Virus record (IMG/VR): IMGVR_UViG_3300037247_000717
Span: 1-47,404 of that record
Direction: 5' to 3' (one strand)
Origin: a virus
Length of the DNA stretch: 47,404 bases
How positions within the stretch are numbered: the stretch's first letter is position 1; the number at the start of each line of letters is the position of its first letter. The notes beneath the pieces are model-generated. The model saw only the letters and a list, made by a program, of their open reading frames with translations, did not search any database and was not told the DNA's origin. Of the stretch, positions 32,386 to 38,917 are shown in pieces. The position numbers were made by a program, and so were the translations under genes.

Positions 32386-33110
32386 TCGCTCCTCGCTATG
32401 TCCGGCAACCTCTTGAATCCGATTACCCATAGCCAGGGGTTCACATCCCAGCCGTAGCCGCGCTTGGCGTTGAGGGAGTCCCAGAGTTCGGCAAAGTAGA
32501 TTCGCGCTGACTGCTCATCATCCCGGCACGGTTGGCCAAGCTCTGGATGTGTGTCACCGACAACACCTTCGGCATGGATGTCAGCGTGCGAAATCTCCTG
32601 CACCCGCTGGACGCGCACGTCCGTAACTTCCAGCAGGATGCGGCTGGCCCAGCGGAACATATGAATGGACGGCTTCCATCGGCCCGCTGTATTCTGCCCA
32701 TCCATAGCAAAGCCGGGGCCCTCCTCCGCCCTAAGGCGCGCACACAACCAGCCTTCGTGAGTGTTACATTCCCTGATTTCGCCATCAGCGCGATACGCTA
32801 TGCACTCACTATCCGGCTCTGTCCAACCCCAGCCAGTCTTCCACGTCTCGCGCACCCACAGCCGGTCGCCGACCTTGCCGTAGGGGCAGTATTCGACCAT
32901 TGACTCCAGCAGTGTTTCGAGGCTTCCAGCAACCAGCTTGCGTGGCCCAAGGCTGATGCGACGGCCATCGTGATGTGCCCACCTCCACGCCTTCCCCATG
33001 CCACTGGACGGCTCTGGCTGCGGCTTCACCACCCGCCGCGTCATCGTCTTGCGGTCGTTGAGGATAGCTCGCACCATCGGGCCGCTGAATATGATGGGGT
33101 GCTCTGTCAT
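32382..33110 (-). CDS. ASCH-domain-like phage protein
   Basis: 242 residues. The N-terminus IIFSGPMVRAILNDRKTMTRRVVKPQP and the segments GDRLWVRETWK and WKPSIHMFRWASRILLEVTDVRVQRVQEIS are the recognisable parts of a widespread phage protein related to ASCH domains, which adopt an RNA-binding PUA-like fold. The biological role in phages is not known to me. It is preceded by the recurrent motif at 33125-33150. Confidence 0.75.
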   Translation of the reverse strand: MTEHPIIFSGPMVRAILNDRKTMTRRVVKPQPEPSSGMGKAWRWAHHDGRRISLGPRKLVAGSLETLLESMVEYCPYGKVGDRLWVRETWKTGWGWTEPDSECIAYRADGEIRECNTHEGWLCARLRAEEGPGFAMDGQNTAGRWKPSIHMFRWASRILLEVTDVRVQRVQEISHADIHAEGVVGDTHPELGQPCRDDEQSARIYFAELWDSLNAKRGYGWDVNPWLWVIGFKRLPDIARSE

Positions 33111-33124
33111 GTGCTCCCTTTCGA

Positions 33125-33150
33125 GCGCAACATAAGATGGTTATCGGGCC
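33125..33150 (-). promoter_or_regulatory. Recurrent intercistronic motif, copy 2 of 4
   Basis: Minus strand GGCCCGATAACCATC then TTATGTTGCGC. The pattern CC-N-ATAA-N(4-6)-TTATGTTGCGC recurs at 28494-28519, 33487-33513 and 34493-34519. It contains a small inverted repeat ATAA/TTAT and precedes ribosome sites of the following genes in three of four cases. It may be an operator, promoter element or RNA signal. Confidence 0.5.
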
Positions 33151-33151
33151 A

Positions 33152-33469
33152 TCAGGTCAACTCGATGCGCGTCATCTTCAACGCGCAAGCAATGTGATGT
33201 TCCAAGGTCGCGCCGGGCGAATCAAACCAGCCCGGCAACAGGGCAATGGCGTTACACGTCACCAGTAACGTGATATCCTTGCGCAAATAGGTCTCTCGCG
33301 TCAGGTCTGTGCGCCCGCCAAAGTTCTCAGCCGGGTTCACCACATCCCATCCCTCAGCTCGCAAGCACTCGGCCGCCGCATGAAACGCCGGGAAGTTGTG
33401 GTCTTCTTTGCCGGTTACACTCATTGGCCCGGCGATGTAGATACGTTTTATTCGCTGTGCTTTCGCCAT
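33152..33469 (-). CDS. DUF4406-type nucleoside deoxyribosyltransferase-like protein
   Basis: 105 residues; GCGAGGACAGCG before the ATG. The pattern IKRIYIAGPMSVTGKEDHNFPAFHAAAECLRAEGWDVVNPAE and RKDITLLVTCNAIALLPGWFDSPGATLEHHIA is that of the DUF4406 group, related to nucleoside 2-deoxyribosyltransferases. It could act on nucleotides during phage DNA metabolism; the activity is inferred from the family. Confidence 0.85.
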   Translation of the reverse strand: MAKAQRIKRIYIAGPMSVTGKEDHNFPAFHAAAECLRAEGWDVVNPAENFGGRTDLTRETYLRKDITLLVTCNAIALLPGWFDSPGATLEHHIACALKMTRIELT

Positions 33470-33486
33470 CGCTGTCCTCGCTCTCA

Positions 33487-33513
33487 GCGCAACATAATGA
33501 TGGTTATGGGGCC
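33487..33513 (-). promoter_or_regulatory. Recurrent intercistronic motif, copy 3 of 4
   Basis: Minus strand GGCCCCATAACCATCA then TTATGTTGCGC. Its ATAA includes the stop codon of the gene at 33504-33749, and it lies 18 bases ahead of the DUF4406-type gene start. Confidence 0.5.
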
Positions 33514-33749
33514 ACCTTGGCCTTTTCGACGGCGATTAGAGCCGTCAGCAATCCGAAACCAGCTAGTATTCCGTCGATTGCAGCAGCGTCGTCGTCACCG
33601 TTGCTGGCCTCAGCGTATTGGGTCAACAATGAATTGAGACTCTCAATCGTGTTGTTCTGGATAAAACGCTTAACATCTTCTTGCGCCTGGTCATGTTGTC
33701 GTTCTAGTAGGATCAGAAATACCTTGTCATCACTGTCGGGATCACTCAT
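33504..33749 (-). CDS. Small acidic protein, unknown
   Basis: 81 residues, with an acidic start (MSDPDSDDKVFLILLERQHDQAQEDVKRFIQ) and a hydrophobic C-terminal helix (AIDGILAGFGLLTALIAVEKA). It overlaps the methyltransferase stop by eight bases. The end could be a membrane helix. Function unknown. Confidence 0.6.
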   Translation of the reverse strand: MSDPDSDDKVFLILLERQHDQAQEDVKRFIQNNTIESLNSLLTQYAEASNGDDDAAAIDGILAGFGLLTALIAVEKAKVAP

Positions 33750-34473
33750 TTCTGTTTATTCCTTCCAACAACTCCCATGCTGCTCTAACCACTGCCGGAA
33801 CCTGCCCGTTGCCAAGGGCTCTAAGTCGGTCCACCCTAAAGGCCACCCCATCAGCCACTCGCGGAATTGCGGTGACTTCTCTAGGTCGCGGCGGCCAAGC
33901 GCCACACACTGATCTTCTAATTTCCGCAGCCCGCCGCCCGGTGTATGTCGTTCTGCTTGCCCGCCGCCCGTTGGCGTCTTGGGCGTCTGCCATAACCCAG
34001 AGCCGGTCTCGCCGGTGAGTAGCACCGACGGCGGACGCTGGTACACAATCCCACGGTCCATCAAACCCGCTCTCGGCCAAGTCGCCGAGTATGGTTCCGT
34101 AGTATTGGTCAGCAAGGAGAGCTGGTACGTTCTCCAACAGGCAGTATCGCGGTCCCACTTCGCGAATGATCCGGATGGTGTCGGGCCACAGGTTGCGGTC
34201 GTCGGCTTCGCCTTGCTGCTTCCCAGCGACACTCCAGGGCTGACACGGGAATCCAGCAGTAACGACATCCACTTTGCCACGCCATCCGCTGCCGTCGAAG
34301 GTTCGTATGTCATCCCAGATAGGGAACGGCGGTAGGAACCCTTCTTCCTGGCGTCGAAGCAAGACCTCTCGACAGTACGGATCAAGTTCAACCGCGCACA
34401 CTGTTTGGAATCCAAGCAGCCGCGCTCCAAGAAGTCCGCCACCAGCGCCTGTGAACAGTGCCAGCTCATTCAT
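33742..34473 (-). CDS. DNA cytosine-5 methyltransferase
   Basis: 243 residues. Motif I LFTGAGGG at 6-13, motif IV GFPCQPWS with the catalytic cysteine at 77, motif VI ENV at 114-116, motif VIII-like THRRDRLW and motif X ALGNGQVP near the C-terminus are all present. The protein is shorter than typical cytosine methyltransferases, with a small recognition region. Likely protects phage DNA from restriction. A second reading frame in the same stretch also looks conserved (see the separate entry). Confidence 0.9.
   Translation of the reverse strand: MNELALFTGAGGGLLGARLLGFQTVCAVELDPYCREVLLRRQEEGFLPPFPIWDDIRTFDGSGWRGKVDVVTAGFPCQPWSVAGKQQGEADDRNLWPDTIRIIREVGPRYCLLENVPALLADQYYGTILGDLAESGFDGPWDCVPASAVGATHRRDRLWVMADAQDANGRRASRTTYTGRRAAEIRRSVCGAWPPRPREVTAIPRVADGVAFRVDRLRALGNGQVPAVVRAAWELLEGINRNE
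33756..34091 (-). other. Second conserved-looking reading frame inside the methyltransferase gene
   Basis: In the frame shifted by one base the last 111 residues read YSATWPRAGLMDRGIVYQRPP, then TGETGSGLWQTP and ending FREWLMGWPLGWTDLEPLATG. These are segments I know from stand-alone or fused phage proteins (TWPRSGM, TGSGLWPTP, EWLMGFPIGWTDLE). They lie exactly across the C-terminal methyltransferase motifs. Expression would need an internal start or frameshift; I do not see a ribosome site for it. Confidence 0.4.
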
Positions 34474-34492
34474 CTAACGTCCTATATTCCCA

Positions 34493-34519
34493 GCGCAACA
34501 TAACAATTCTTATCGGACC
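34493..34519 (-). promoter_or_regulatory. Recurrent intercistronic motif, copy 4 of 4
   Basis: Minus strand GGTCCGATAAGAATTG then TTATGTTGCGC. Its ATAA includes the stop of the gene at 34510-34815, and it lies 20 bases upstream of the methyltransferase start. Confidence 0.5.
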
Positions 34520-34815
34520 AACTCAGCAGTAAGCCAAGGCTCATCCACTTGCCACAAGGCCCAGCCATCAGGCGAAAAGGGGTGATTGCGGTTTATGTGG
34601 TGGAAGCACAATTTACCATCGTAACAAAAGACGCGCGTGTATCGTTCTGGGGCTTCGCCGCGCGGTAAGGCATCGTATTCATCGGCCTTGTCGTTCCAGT
34701 GCGCCAAGATGTCTTTAACAGTGCGACCGCATTTCGCCCCATCGACCAGTGCCGCCTTGACCTTTGCGCGCTCCCTAACCTCCACGCGACCGAATCCCAA
34801 AATAATAGCCATCAT
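34510..34815 (-). CDS. Small protein, unknown
   Basis: 101 residues. The N-terminal half is helical and basic (GRVEVRERAKVKAALVDGAKCGRTVKDILAHW); the C-terminal half reads DGKLCFHHINRNHPFSPDGWALWQVDEPW. It overlaps the upstream gene stop by four bases. Family not recognised. Confidence 0.6.
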   Translation of the reverse strand: MMAIILGFGRVEVRERAKVKAALVDGAKCGRTVKDILAHWNDKADEYDALPRGEAPERYTRVFCYDGKLCFHHINRNHPFSPDGWALWQVDEPWLTAELVR

Positions 34816-35075
34816 TTATCTCCCTTCGGCGGCTTCAGCGTCTCCAGAATGAAGGGCTTGCCTTGCAGGGCTTTGATTAGGTCTACGCGATAGACGTGGA
34901 GGTGCTTCAAACCACGGAGCCCCAGTATAGCTCCAAGCCTCTTACGTGTTATCGAGTCTTCCTTTGGCGCTAGCCAATTCTCAAGGCCCTCGCTCCACAC
35001 TGGTCGGCCACGACTGAGGTAGAAAGCCTTGCCGTATACGTTAACCCACACCACGCCTGCCTTCTGCTTAGCCAT
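34812..35075 (-). CDS. Small basic protein, unknown
   Basis: 87 residues; GGAGACCGATA ahead of the ATG. It begins VVWVNVYGKAFYLSRGRPVWSEGL, ending with a helix RVDLIKALQGKPF. It overlaps neighbours on both sides by a few bases. No family was recognised. Confidence 0.6.
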   Translation of the reverse strand: MAKQKAGVVWVNVYGKAFYLSRGRPVWSEGLENWLAPKEDSITRKRLGAILGLRGLKHLHVYRVDLIKALQGKPFILETLKPPKGDK

Positions 35076-35415
35076 TATCGGTCTCCTTTAACTCCAAGGC
35101 CGTAGCCCATTGGAGAAGAAACTCTGCCACTGGCTCTGGCCTAGTGTGCGGAATGCCGAAATGGCATGGGAGACCAAGCTGTAACGCTGCCCCGCGCAAA
35201 ACCTGGCTATCAGCAACCGCTTCACTCCACATGCGCTGTGCGTTCTGTCCAACAAGGCCGTTAGCCCAATGGCGAAGCATGCCCGCTGCCAGGTCCAATG
35301 CGGAGCCGCTTTCAGCAAAGCCATAAGGCACACTAGCCACTAATGACGCCCCACGGAAGACCGGGCTTCGGGCAACTACCTCGCTCCATAAACGATGTGC
35401 AGTTTCTTTAGTCAT
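35068..35415 (-). CDS. Protein with an internal tandem duplication, first gene behind the structured leader
   Basis: 115 residues; AGGAGATAGAATC ahead of the ATG. Two halves resemble each other: RLWSEVVARSPVFRGASL...AAGMLRHWANGL and RMWSEAVADSQVLRGAAL...VAEFLLQWATAL, a repeat of about 48 residues. It lies downstream of the strong promoter at 35571-35599 and of the leader RNA at 35433-35521. Function unknown. Confidence 0.65.
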   Translation of the reverse strand: MTKETAHRLWSEVVARSPVFRGASLVASVPYGFAESGSALDLAAGMLRHWANGLVGQNAQRMWSEAVADSQVLRGAALQLGLPCHFGIPHTRPEPVAEFLLQWATALELKETDNG

Positions 35416-35432
35416 GATTCTATCTCCTGTCT

Positions 35433-35521
35433 AAAAGTGGCGGGCGCCGGCCTGACGCGAATCGGCAAAGGTGTGGGGGAAGCACCTCTACATAGCCAGC
35501 ACCCGCCGTGATCTCTACTTT
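35433..35521 (-). ncRNA. Structured leader RNA, possible riboswitch or cis-element
   Basis: In the minus-strand transcript GGCGGGUGCUGGC (35507-35495) pairs with GCCGGCGCCCGCC (35451-35439): 13 pairs including two G-U pairs. AAAGU/ACUUU extends the base, and AGGUG/CACCU (35487-35483 with 35473-35469) forms an inner hairpin. The G-U pairs would be A-C mismatches on the other strand, so the structure belongs to the minus-strand RNA. It sits between promoter and gene, with the AGGAG ribosome site five bases after the stem. No known riboswitch class was recognised. Confidence 0.55.
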
Positions 35522-35570
35522 CAGGTTTGTCTGCGTTATATGACATGGCCTCTACCGATCCGCTGAGGTA

Positions 35571-35599
35571 AATATATCACAGTTTCCGGGCTGTGTCAA
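35571..35599 (-). promoter_or_regulatory. Strong promoter of the accessory unit
   Basis: Minus strand TTGACA (35599-35594), 17 bases containing CCGGAAACTG, TATATT (35576-35571). It is the same consensus as the promoters at 30086 and 45580. It overlaps the 3' end of the upstream nuclease-like gene and leads into a 155-base leader. Confidence 0.8.
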
Positions 35600-35997
35600 G
35601 GCGATTCGCCGATTCTTCCGGGTATCCGCCGCTTCCCAAACGTCTGTGGGTTCTTGCCGTACTTGCAGCCGCGAACTATCAAGCTGCATGGTCCGTGCAG
35701 CCGCCACAGCTTCTCTTTGAGCCGCCAAGAGGCCAGCTTGTCCGTCGCCGCACCCTTCACTTCTTCGTACCACTCGCCACTTTTGGTCGAGACGTAGAAG
35801 TCGGGTCGATACCAGATAGGCACCTTGGCGTCGCCCGACAGGTTGATCCGCTCCGGCTGCGAGTCGTAGTTGAGTATCTGCCCTGCAATCCTAAGCAGCC
35901 GTAGCTCGTCGCAACGGACGGCCTCGGCCTTGCTGGGGTGCGAGTGCTCGGACTGGCAGATGGTGCGTTTGGCTCCGTACTTATGCTTGCTCATCAT
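35596..35997 (-). CDS. DUF1064-type PD-(D/E)XK nuclease-like protein
   Basis: 133 residues. KYGAKRTICQSEHSHPSKAEAVRCDELRLLRIAGQI, then PIWYRPDFYVSTKSGEWYEEVKGAATDKLASWRLKEKLWR is the DUF1064 pattern, with the D (PDFYV) and E-x-K (EEVKG) of a PD-(D/E)XK active site. Such phage enzymes probably resolve branched DNA or trim ends in recombination. The start at 35997 overlaps the upstream stop. Confidence 0.85.
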   Translation of the reverse strand: MMSKHKYGAKRTICQSEHSHPSKAEAVRCDELRLLRIAGQILNYDSQPERINLSGDAKVPIWYRPDFYVSTKSGEWYEEVKGAATDKLASWRLKEKLWRLHGPCSLIVRGCKYGKNPQTFGKRRIPGRIGESP

Positions 35998-36344
35998 TCG
36001 CTCCCATCTTCCGGCCAGATCCTCTTAATCAGCTTGACGCTGGTGACGCGGAGGGTGCCAGCCGGGAACCGTTCCTTTTGGGACTTACCGCGATACATGC
36101 ACCGCCATATTTCATCGTCAGTCCCTTCAGGGTCAGCGTCATGAACAAACTGCTTAGCAGCCCTGAGCGAACTAAAGACTGAGAGCCGCGTACCGCCTTT
36201 GGGCAGCCATTCCCCTTTAGGCTTCGTCCAATACAGTGTTGAGTAAGGAACGGCGCACGGACCTTCTACTAACCAGGACCACACTCTACTGTGTTCTTCA
36301 TTACCTTTGCGGCATACTGCCTTAAACGCTTCATTCTTGGCCAT
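35994..36344 (-). CDS. Small basic protein, unknown
   Basis: 116 residues; AAGGAGCAGAACG before the ATG. Tryptophan-rich (SRVWSWLVEGP, STLYWTKPKGEWLPKGG, KRIWPEDG) with an SVFSSLRAAKQFVHDA helix. It overlaps both neighbours. No family was recognised. Confidence 0.6.
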   Translation of the reverse strand: MAKNEAFKAVCRKGNEEHSRVWSWLVEGPCAVPYSTLYWTKPKGEWLPKGGTRLSVFSSLRAAKQFVHDADPEGTDDEIWRCMYRGKSQKERFPAGTLRVTSVKLIKRIWPEDGSE

Positions 36345-36525
36345 CGTTCTGCTCCTTCTCCGCCTGGAGTTCGTCGATCTTGCGCAGCGAGCCTTTCACC
36401 GCCTCCCTCCCAGACGACAGCGTATGCGCCATCAGTTGGTCGGACTCCCTAGCGATCCCATCAGCCATCGCCGCCTCTCTTTCCTCCAGCCATTCCCTCA
36501 GCTTGTCCATATCACTTTTTGCCAT
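36331..36525 (-). CDS. Small coiled-coil protein
   Basis: 64 residues; GAGGATAACG before the ATG. One long charged helix (KLREWLEEREAAMADGI, LRKIDELQAEKEQ). It overlaps both neighbours by 14 bases. Function unknown. Confidence 0.6.
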   Translation of the reverse strand: MAKSDMDKLREWLEEREAAMADGIARESDQLMAHTLSSGREAVKGSLRKIDELQAEKEQNDGQE

Positions 36526-37291
36526 CGTTATCCTCCTGGCCCATACAGTAGGCCGTCGTCAGTTCGGTTATCCGCCGGTGGATACGCTCGTCGAAGAATT
36601 CAGCCATGTACTCCACAGGCAGATTGGCGCTCAGGTCGGTGTGAACACCACACTCATATCTGCCATTCAATACGTCGTAGGTGATGTTCGCCGCCACTGC
36701 CTGCTGGCCTTTACTCAGGTCAGCCAACCCTGCTGCCAGGTCGTCTATGGCCAGGTAGTCCAGCTCGACCAGGCTGCGGACCACGCTGGACTCGGCCTGG
36801 TCGTTCTTGCCCCAGGTCGCTGTCACCTCCTGGCACATAGCCCGCCAGTTGACCAGCCGAGCCGTAAAGCCCCGTCTTGCAGCCGCCAGCGTCCGAGCAC
36901 ACAACATGTGGGTTTTGTGACAGCCCACCGGCCCCCAGAAATACAATGGCCCCTGACCGTGTTCGATGATTAGAGCCGACCAATGACGGTTCAGCCCGTG
37001 GTCGTGGAAGCTTGGCGGCCGACCATGCCGCCAGAAACCTTTATTGACGCCCACCTGCTGGCAGAGGCGGGCCAGCAGTGGGGCCATAGCTGATGGTGCG
37101 GTCAGAGCCACAGTCCATTCATTTCGGCGCGTAGCCCGTTCCGTGCATGTCTCACAGACCTTAATCCCGGAGCGAGGGGCTTCTGGATGTGTCAGCCCGC
37201 AGCCTGGACACAACGGCCAGAAGTTCAGGCTACCGAAGACGCCCACGTTTTGCTTTGCTACCATCCCAACTTCCGCGTTGATTCTGGTCAT
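36512..37291 (-). CDS. DnaC/IstB-like helicase loader ATPase
   Basis: 259 residues from the ATG at 37291 (AAGGGG six bases upstream; GTG at 37297 possible). An N-terminal zinc finger (CPGCG, KVCETC) is followed by an AAA+ domain: Walker A region GPVGCHKTH, in which the usual G before K is replaced by H, Walker B YLAIDDLA, and an RIHRRI sensor-like arginine region near the end. This is the build of phage helicase loaders. It follows the initiator-like gene, as in many phage replication modules. Confidence 0.75.
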   Translation of the reverse strand: MTRINAEVGMVAKQNVGVFGSLNFWPLCPGCGLTHPEAPRSGIKVCETCTERATRRNEWTVALTAPSAMAPLLARLCQQVGVNKGFWRHGRPPSFHDHGLNRHWSALIIEHGQGPLYFWGPVGCHKTHMLCARTLAAARRGFTARLVNWRAMCQEVTATWGKNDQAESSVVRSLVELDYLAIDDLAAGLADLSKGQQAVAANITYDVLNGRYECGVHTDLSANLPVEYMAEFFDERIHRRITELTTAYCMGQEDNDGKK

Positions 37292-38027
37292 GTCCACCCC
37301 TTGCTATCAGTTCCGCCAGGCATCCCGGCATCACGCTCAGCTTGTGGCCTTGCTTGGCTGCCCAGCCTTCTAGCTCCAGGTAGGCGTCCACAAAGCCCTT
37401 GGCAGTGATCAGGTCGTCACCTGCCGCTCGCAGGACCGCTTGAACTGCCCTGGCGTCCTTGCCGCCCTCGTGAGGATAGCCTTGATCATCGTGCTTGGTC
37501 TTCCAGGCTTTGCAGAAGTAGTCCGTCAGGGGTTTGTAGTTCGGGTTGGTCTTCTGCTTCTTGGAAGATGCGTCGGGGCGCGCAGCGCCCTTCTTAGTTC
37601 TTGTTCTTAACTTGTTCTTACTGTTACGTCCCCCCGTGTCACCCAGTTGGGCACATTTTTGGGCTGAGTCCAACGTTGGACTGAGCCCAGATTGGCTCGT
37701 GCCAGATTGACCCCTGTTACTGGGCCCAGATTGGACCCTGTTAGCGAACAAGCCGAGTGGCCCGCCCTGCCACTCGTAAACTGCTGCTTGGTGGTCGCGA
37801 CGGCCCTCACTGACTAGGCGAAACCAGCCGGCCAATATCAGTTCAGCCACAGCCCGCCGAACCGTATTGCGACCCAGCCCTGTCTCTCGTTGAAGCTGGT
37901 AGATTGAGATCGTGACCATATTGCCCTTGCCCTGGCCGACATCCAGCATGGCCCAGGCTACCAGCTTGGCCCTGGCTTGCAGGTCGGTGGCCCGCCGGAT
38001 CGGCTTACCGTCCTTGATGGGGTTCAT
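37230..38027 (-). CDS. Helix-turn-helix replication initiator-like protein
   Basis: 265 residues; GAGGTTCCTGA before the ATG. The N-terminus holds a winged helix-turn-helix (ISIYQLQRETGLGRNTVRRAVAELILAGWFRLVSEG), then a basic low-complexity linker (about 100-165) and a C-terminal domain (YKPLTDYFCKAWKTKHDDQGYPHEGGKDARAVQAVLRAAG). This arrangement is like DnaD-type or phage O-type initiators. It overlaps the loader gene by about 62 bases. The origin may lie in this gene, but I could not identify iterons. Confidence 0.7.
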   Translation of the reverse strand: MNPIKDGKPIRRATDLQARAKLVAWAMLDVGQGKGNMVTISIYQLQRETGLGRNTVRRAVAELILAGWFRLVSEGRRDHQAAVYEWQGGPLGLFANRVQSGPSNRGQSGTSQSGLSPTLDSAQKCAQLGDTGGRNSKNKLRTRTKKGAARPDASSKKQKTNPNYKPLTDYFCKAWKTKHDDQGYPHEGGKDARAVQAVLRAAGDDLITAKGFVDAYLELEGWAAKQGHKLSVMPGCLAELIARGGHDQNQRGSWDGSKAKRGRLR

Positions 38028-38053
38028 TCAGGAACCTCAGCCTCCGTGCTCAG

Positions 38054-38917
38054 CTATGCAACGTGTCGGTGCCCGCCCTTAGCTTCGTGCCATTCTTCGG
38101 CAACCGGCAGACCCTCAAGCGCCCGCCATGCCTTGTGCAAGTCTACCAGGAACCGCTTGACCATGTACCGGATGGCCATGTTGTGCCGATGACCCTTGCT
38201 CACGTCCTTGTAGGTGTCGTGGTGCTCCAGGCGGTGCTTGTAGTCGTCGTAGTGGTCGCGATAGGGGCTCTTGGACCGCAGGAACGACCCGCCCAACACG
38301 CCCAGCAGCTTGGTCTTCAAGAATGGGTTGAAGGTGATGCTCTTGCGGGTCGCTGGCTTGCCGTCCTTATCCTCGTAGTCCACGTCAATCAGGTGCTCGG
38401 CACGTCGGCTGCGCCCTTGGCCGTCCTTAGCTACGTCCAGCCCTGCATACTTCCACAGACTCGACGGGTAGCGGGCGCGGTGGATGTCGATTTCGCTGAT
38501 AATCACCCCAGCCATCGCCGGGCCAACACCCTTGACGCCCTCCAAGAACTTGGTGTAGAGCGGAAAGCCCTTGAGGATATGCCCCAGCCGCTTGAAGTGT
38601 GTCGCTTCGGATTCTTCCAGCGAAACGTACTGGGCCAACAGGCATAGCTCGGTGTAGGTGCTGATTACCTCGTCGCCCTCGAAGTCCAATGGGCGGGGAA
38701 AGGTCTTGACACCATCGGTCAGCTTCTTGAATCGCATCCGCAGGTCCGCCAGCAGCCGTTTGGCTTCGGCGTCGAGTTCGCGTTCAGGCTTAGACGGCTT
38801 CTGGCCTAGTTTGGCCTTGAAGTTGGCGACGATACGGTTGCCCATTTGAATACGGAGCTTCTGGATGTCGTAAGCTCCCCGTACTACTGTCTTTAACTGC
38901 GCTTTGTCATTCTGCAT
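38054..38917 (-). CDS. tas: Tas protein of a TIGR-Tas system, nuclease-less (TasA-like)
   Basis: 287 residues from the ATG at 38917. A start 24 codons upstream exists, but those codons are array units and the true ATG has AGAGAGGAG six bases upstream. The order is a basic helical N-terminus (KTVVRGAYDIQKLRIQMGNR), a helical middle, a helix-hairpin-helix GVKGVGPAMAGVIISEI at 127-143, then LWKYAGLD, a basic insert and a final HNMAIRYMVKRFLVDLHKAW helix at 245-264. The helix-hairpin-helix/YAGL/final-helix order is that of the C-terminal region of IS110-family transposases, related to the Nop fold of box C/D proteins. No RuvC-like DEDD domain and no HNH are seen. With the 36-bp array directly upstream it fits Tas proteins: an RNA-guided DNA binder. 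A simple database hit would call it an IS110 transposase. Confidence 0.88.
   Translation of the reverse strand: MQNDKAQLKTVVRGAYDIQKLRIQMGNRIVANFKAKLGQKPSKPERELDAEAKRLLADLRMRFKKLTDGVKTFPRPLDFEGDEVISTYTELCLLAQYVSLEESEATHFKRLGHILKGFPLYTKFLEGVKGVGPAMAGVIISEIDIHRARYPSSLWKYAGLDVAKDGQGRSRRAEHLIDVDYEDKDGKPATRKSITFNPFLKTKLLGVLGGSFLRSKSPYRDHYDDYKHRLEHHDTYKDVSKGHRHNMAIRYMVKRFLVDLHKAWRALEGLPVAEEWHEAKGGHRHVA

Noticed and set aside
32252-32416. Plus-strand frame continuing the small-gene operon
   Set aside because: It has no ribosome site of the local type and looks like the antisense of the minus-strand gene start at 32385.
36720-37081. Other frames in the loader and initiator genes
   Set aside because: No ribosome sites; composition follows the antisense or shifted codons of the real genes.
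38054-38917. IS110 insertion sequence
   Set aside because: The catalytic N-terminal DEDD domain is missing, and the upstream DNA is a guide-type array instead of element ends.
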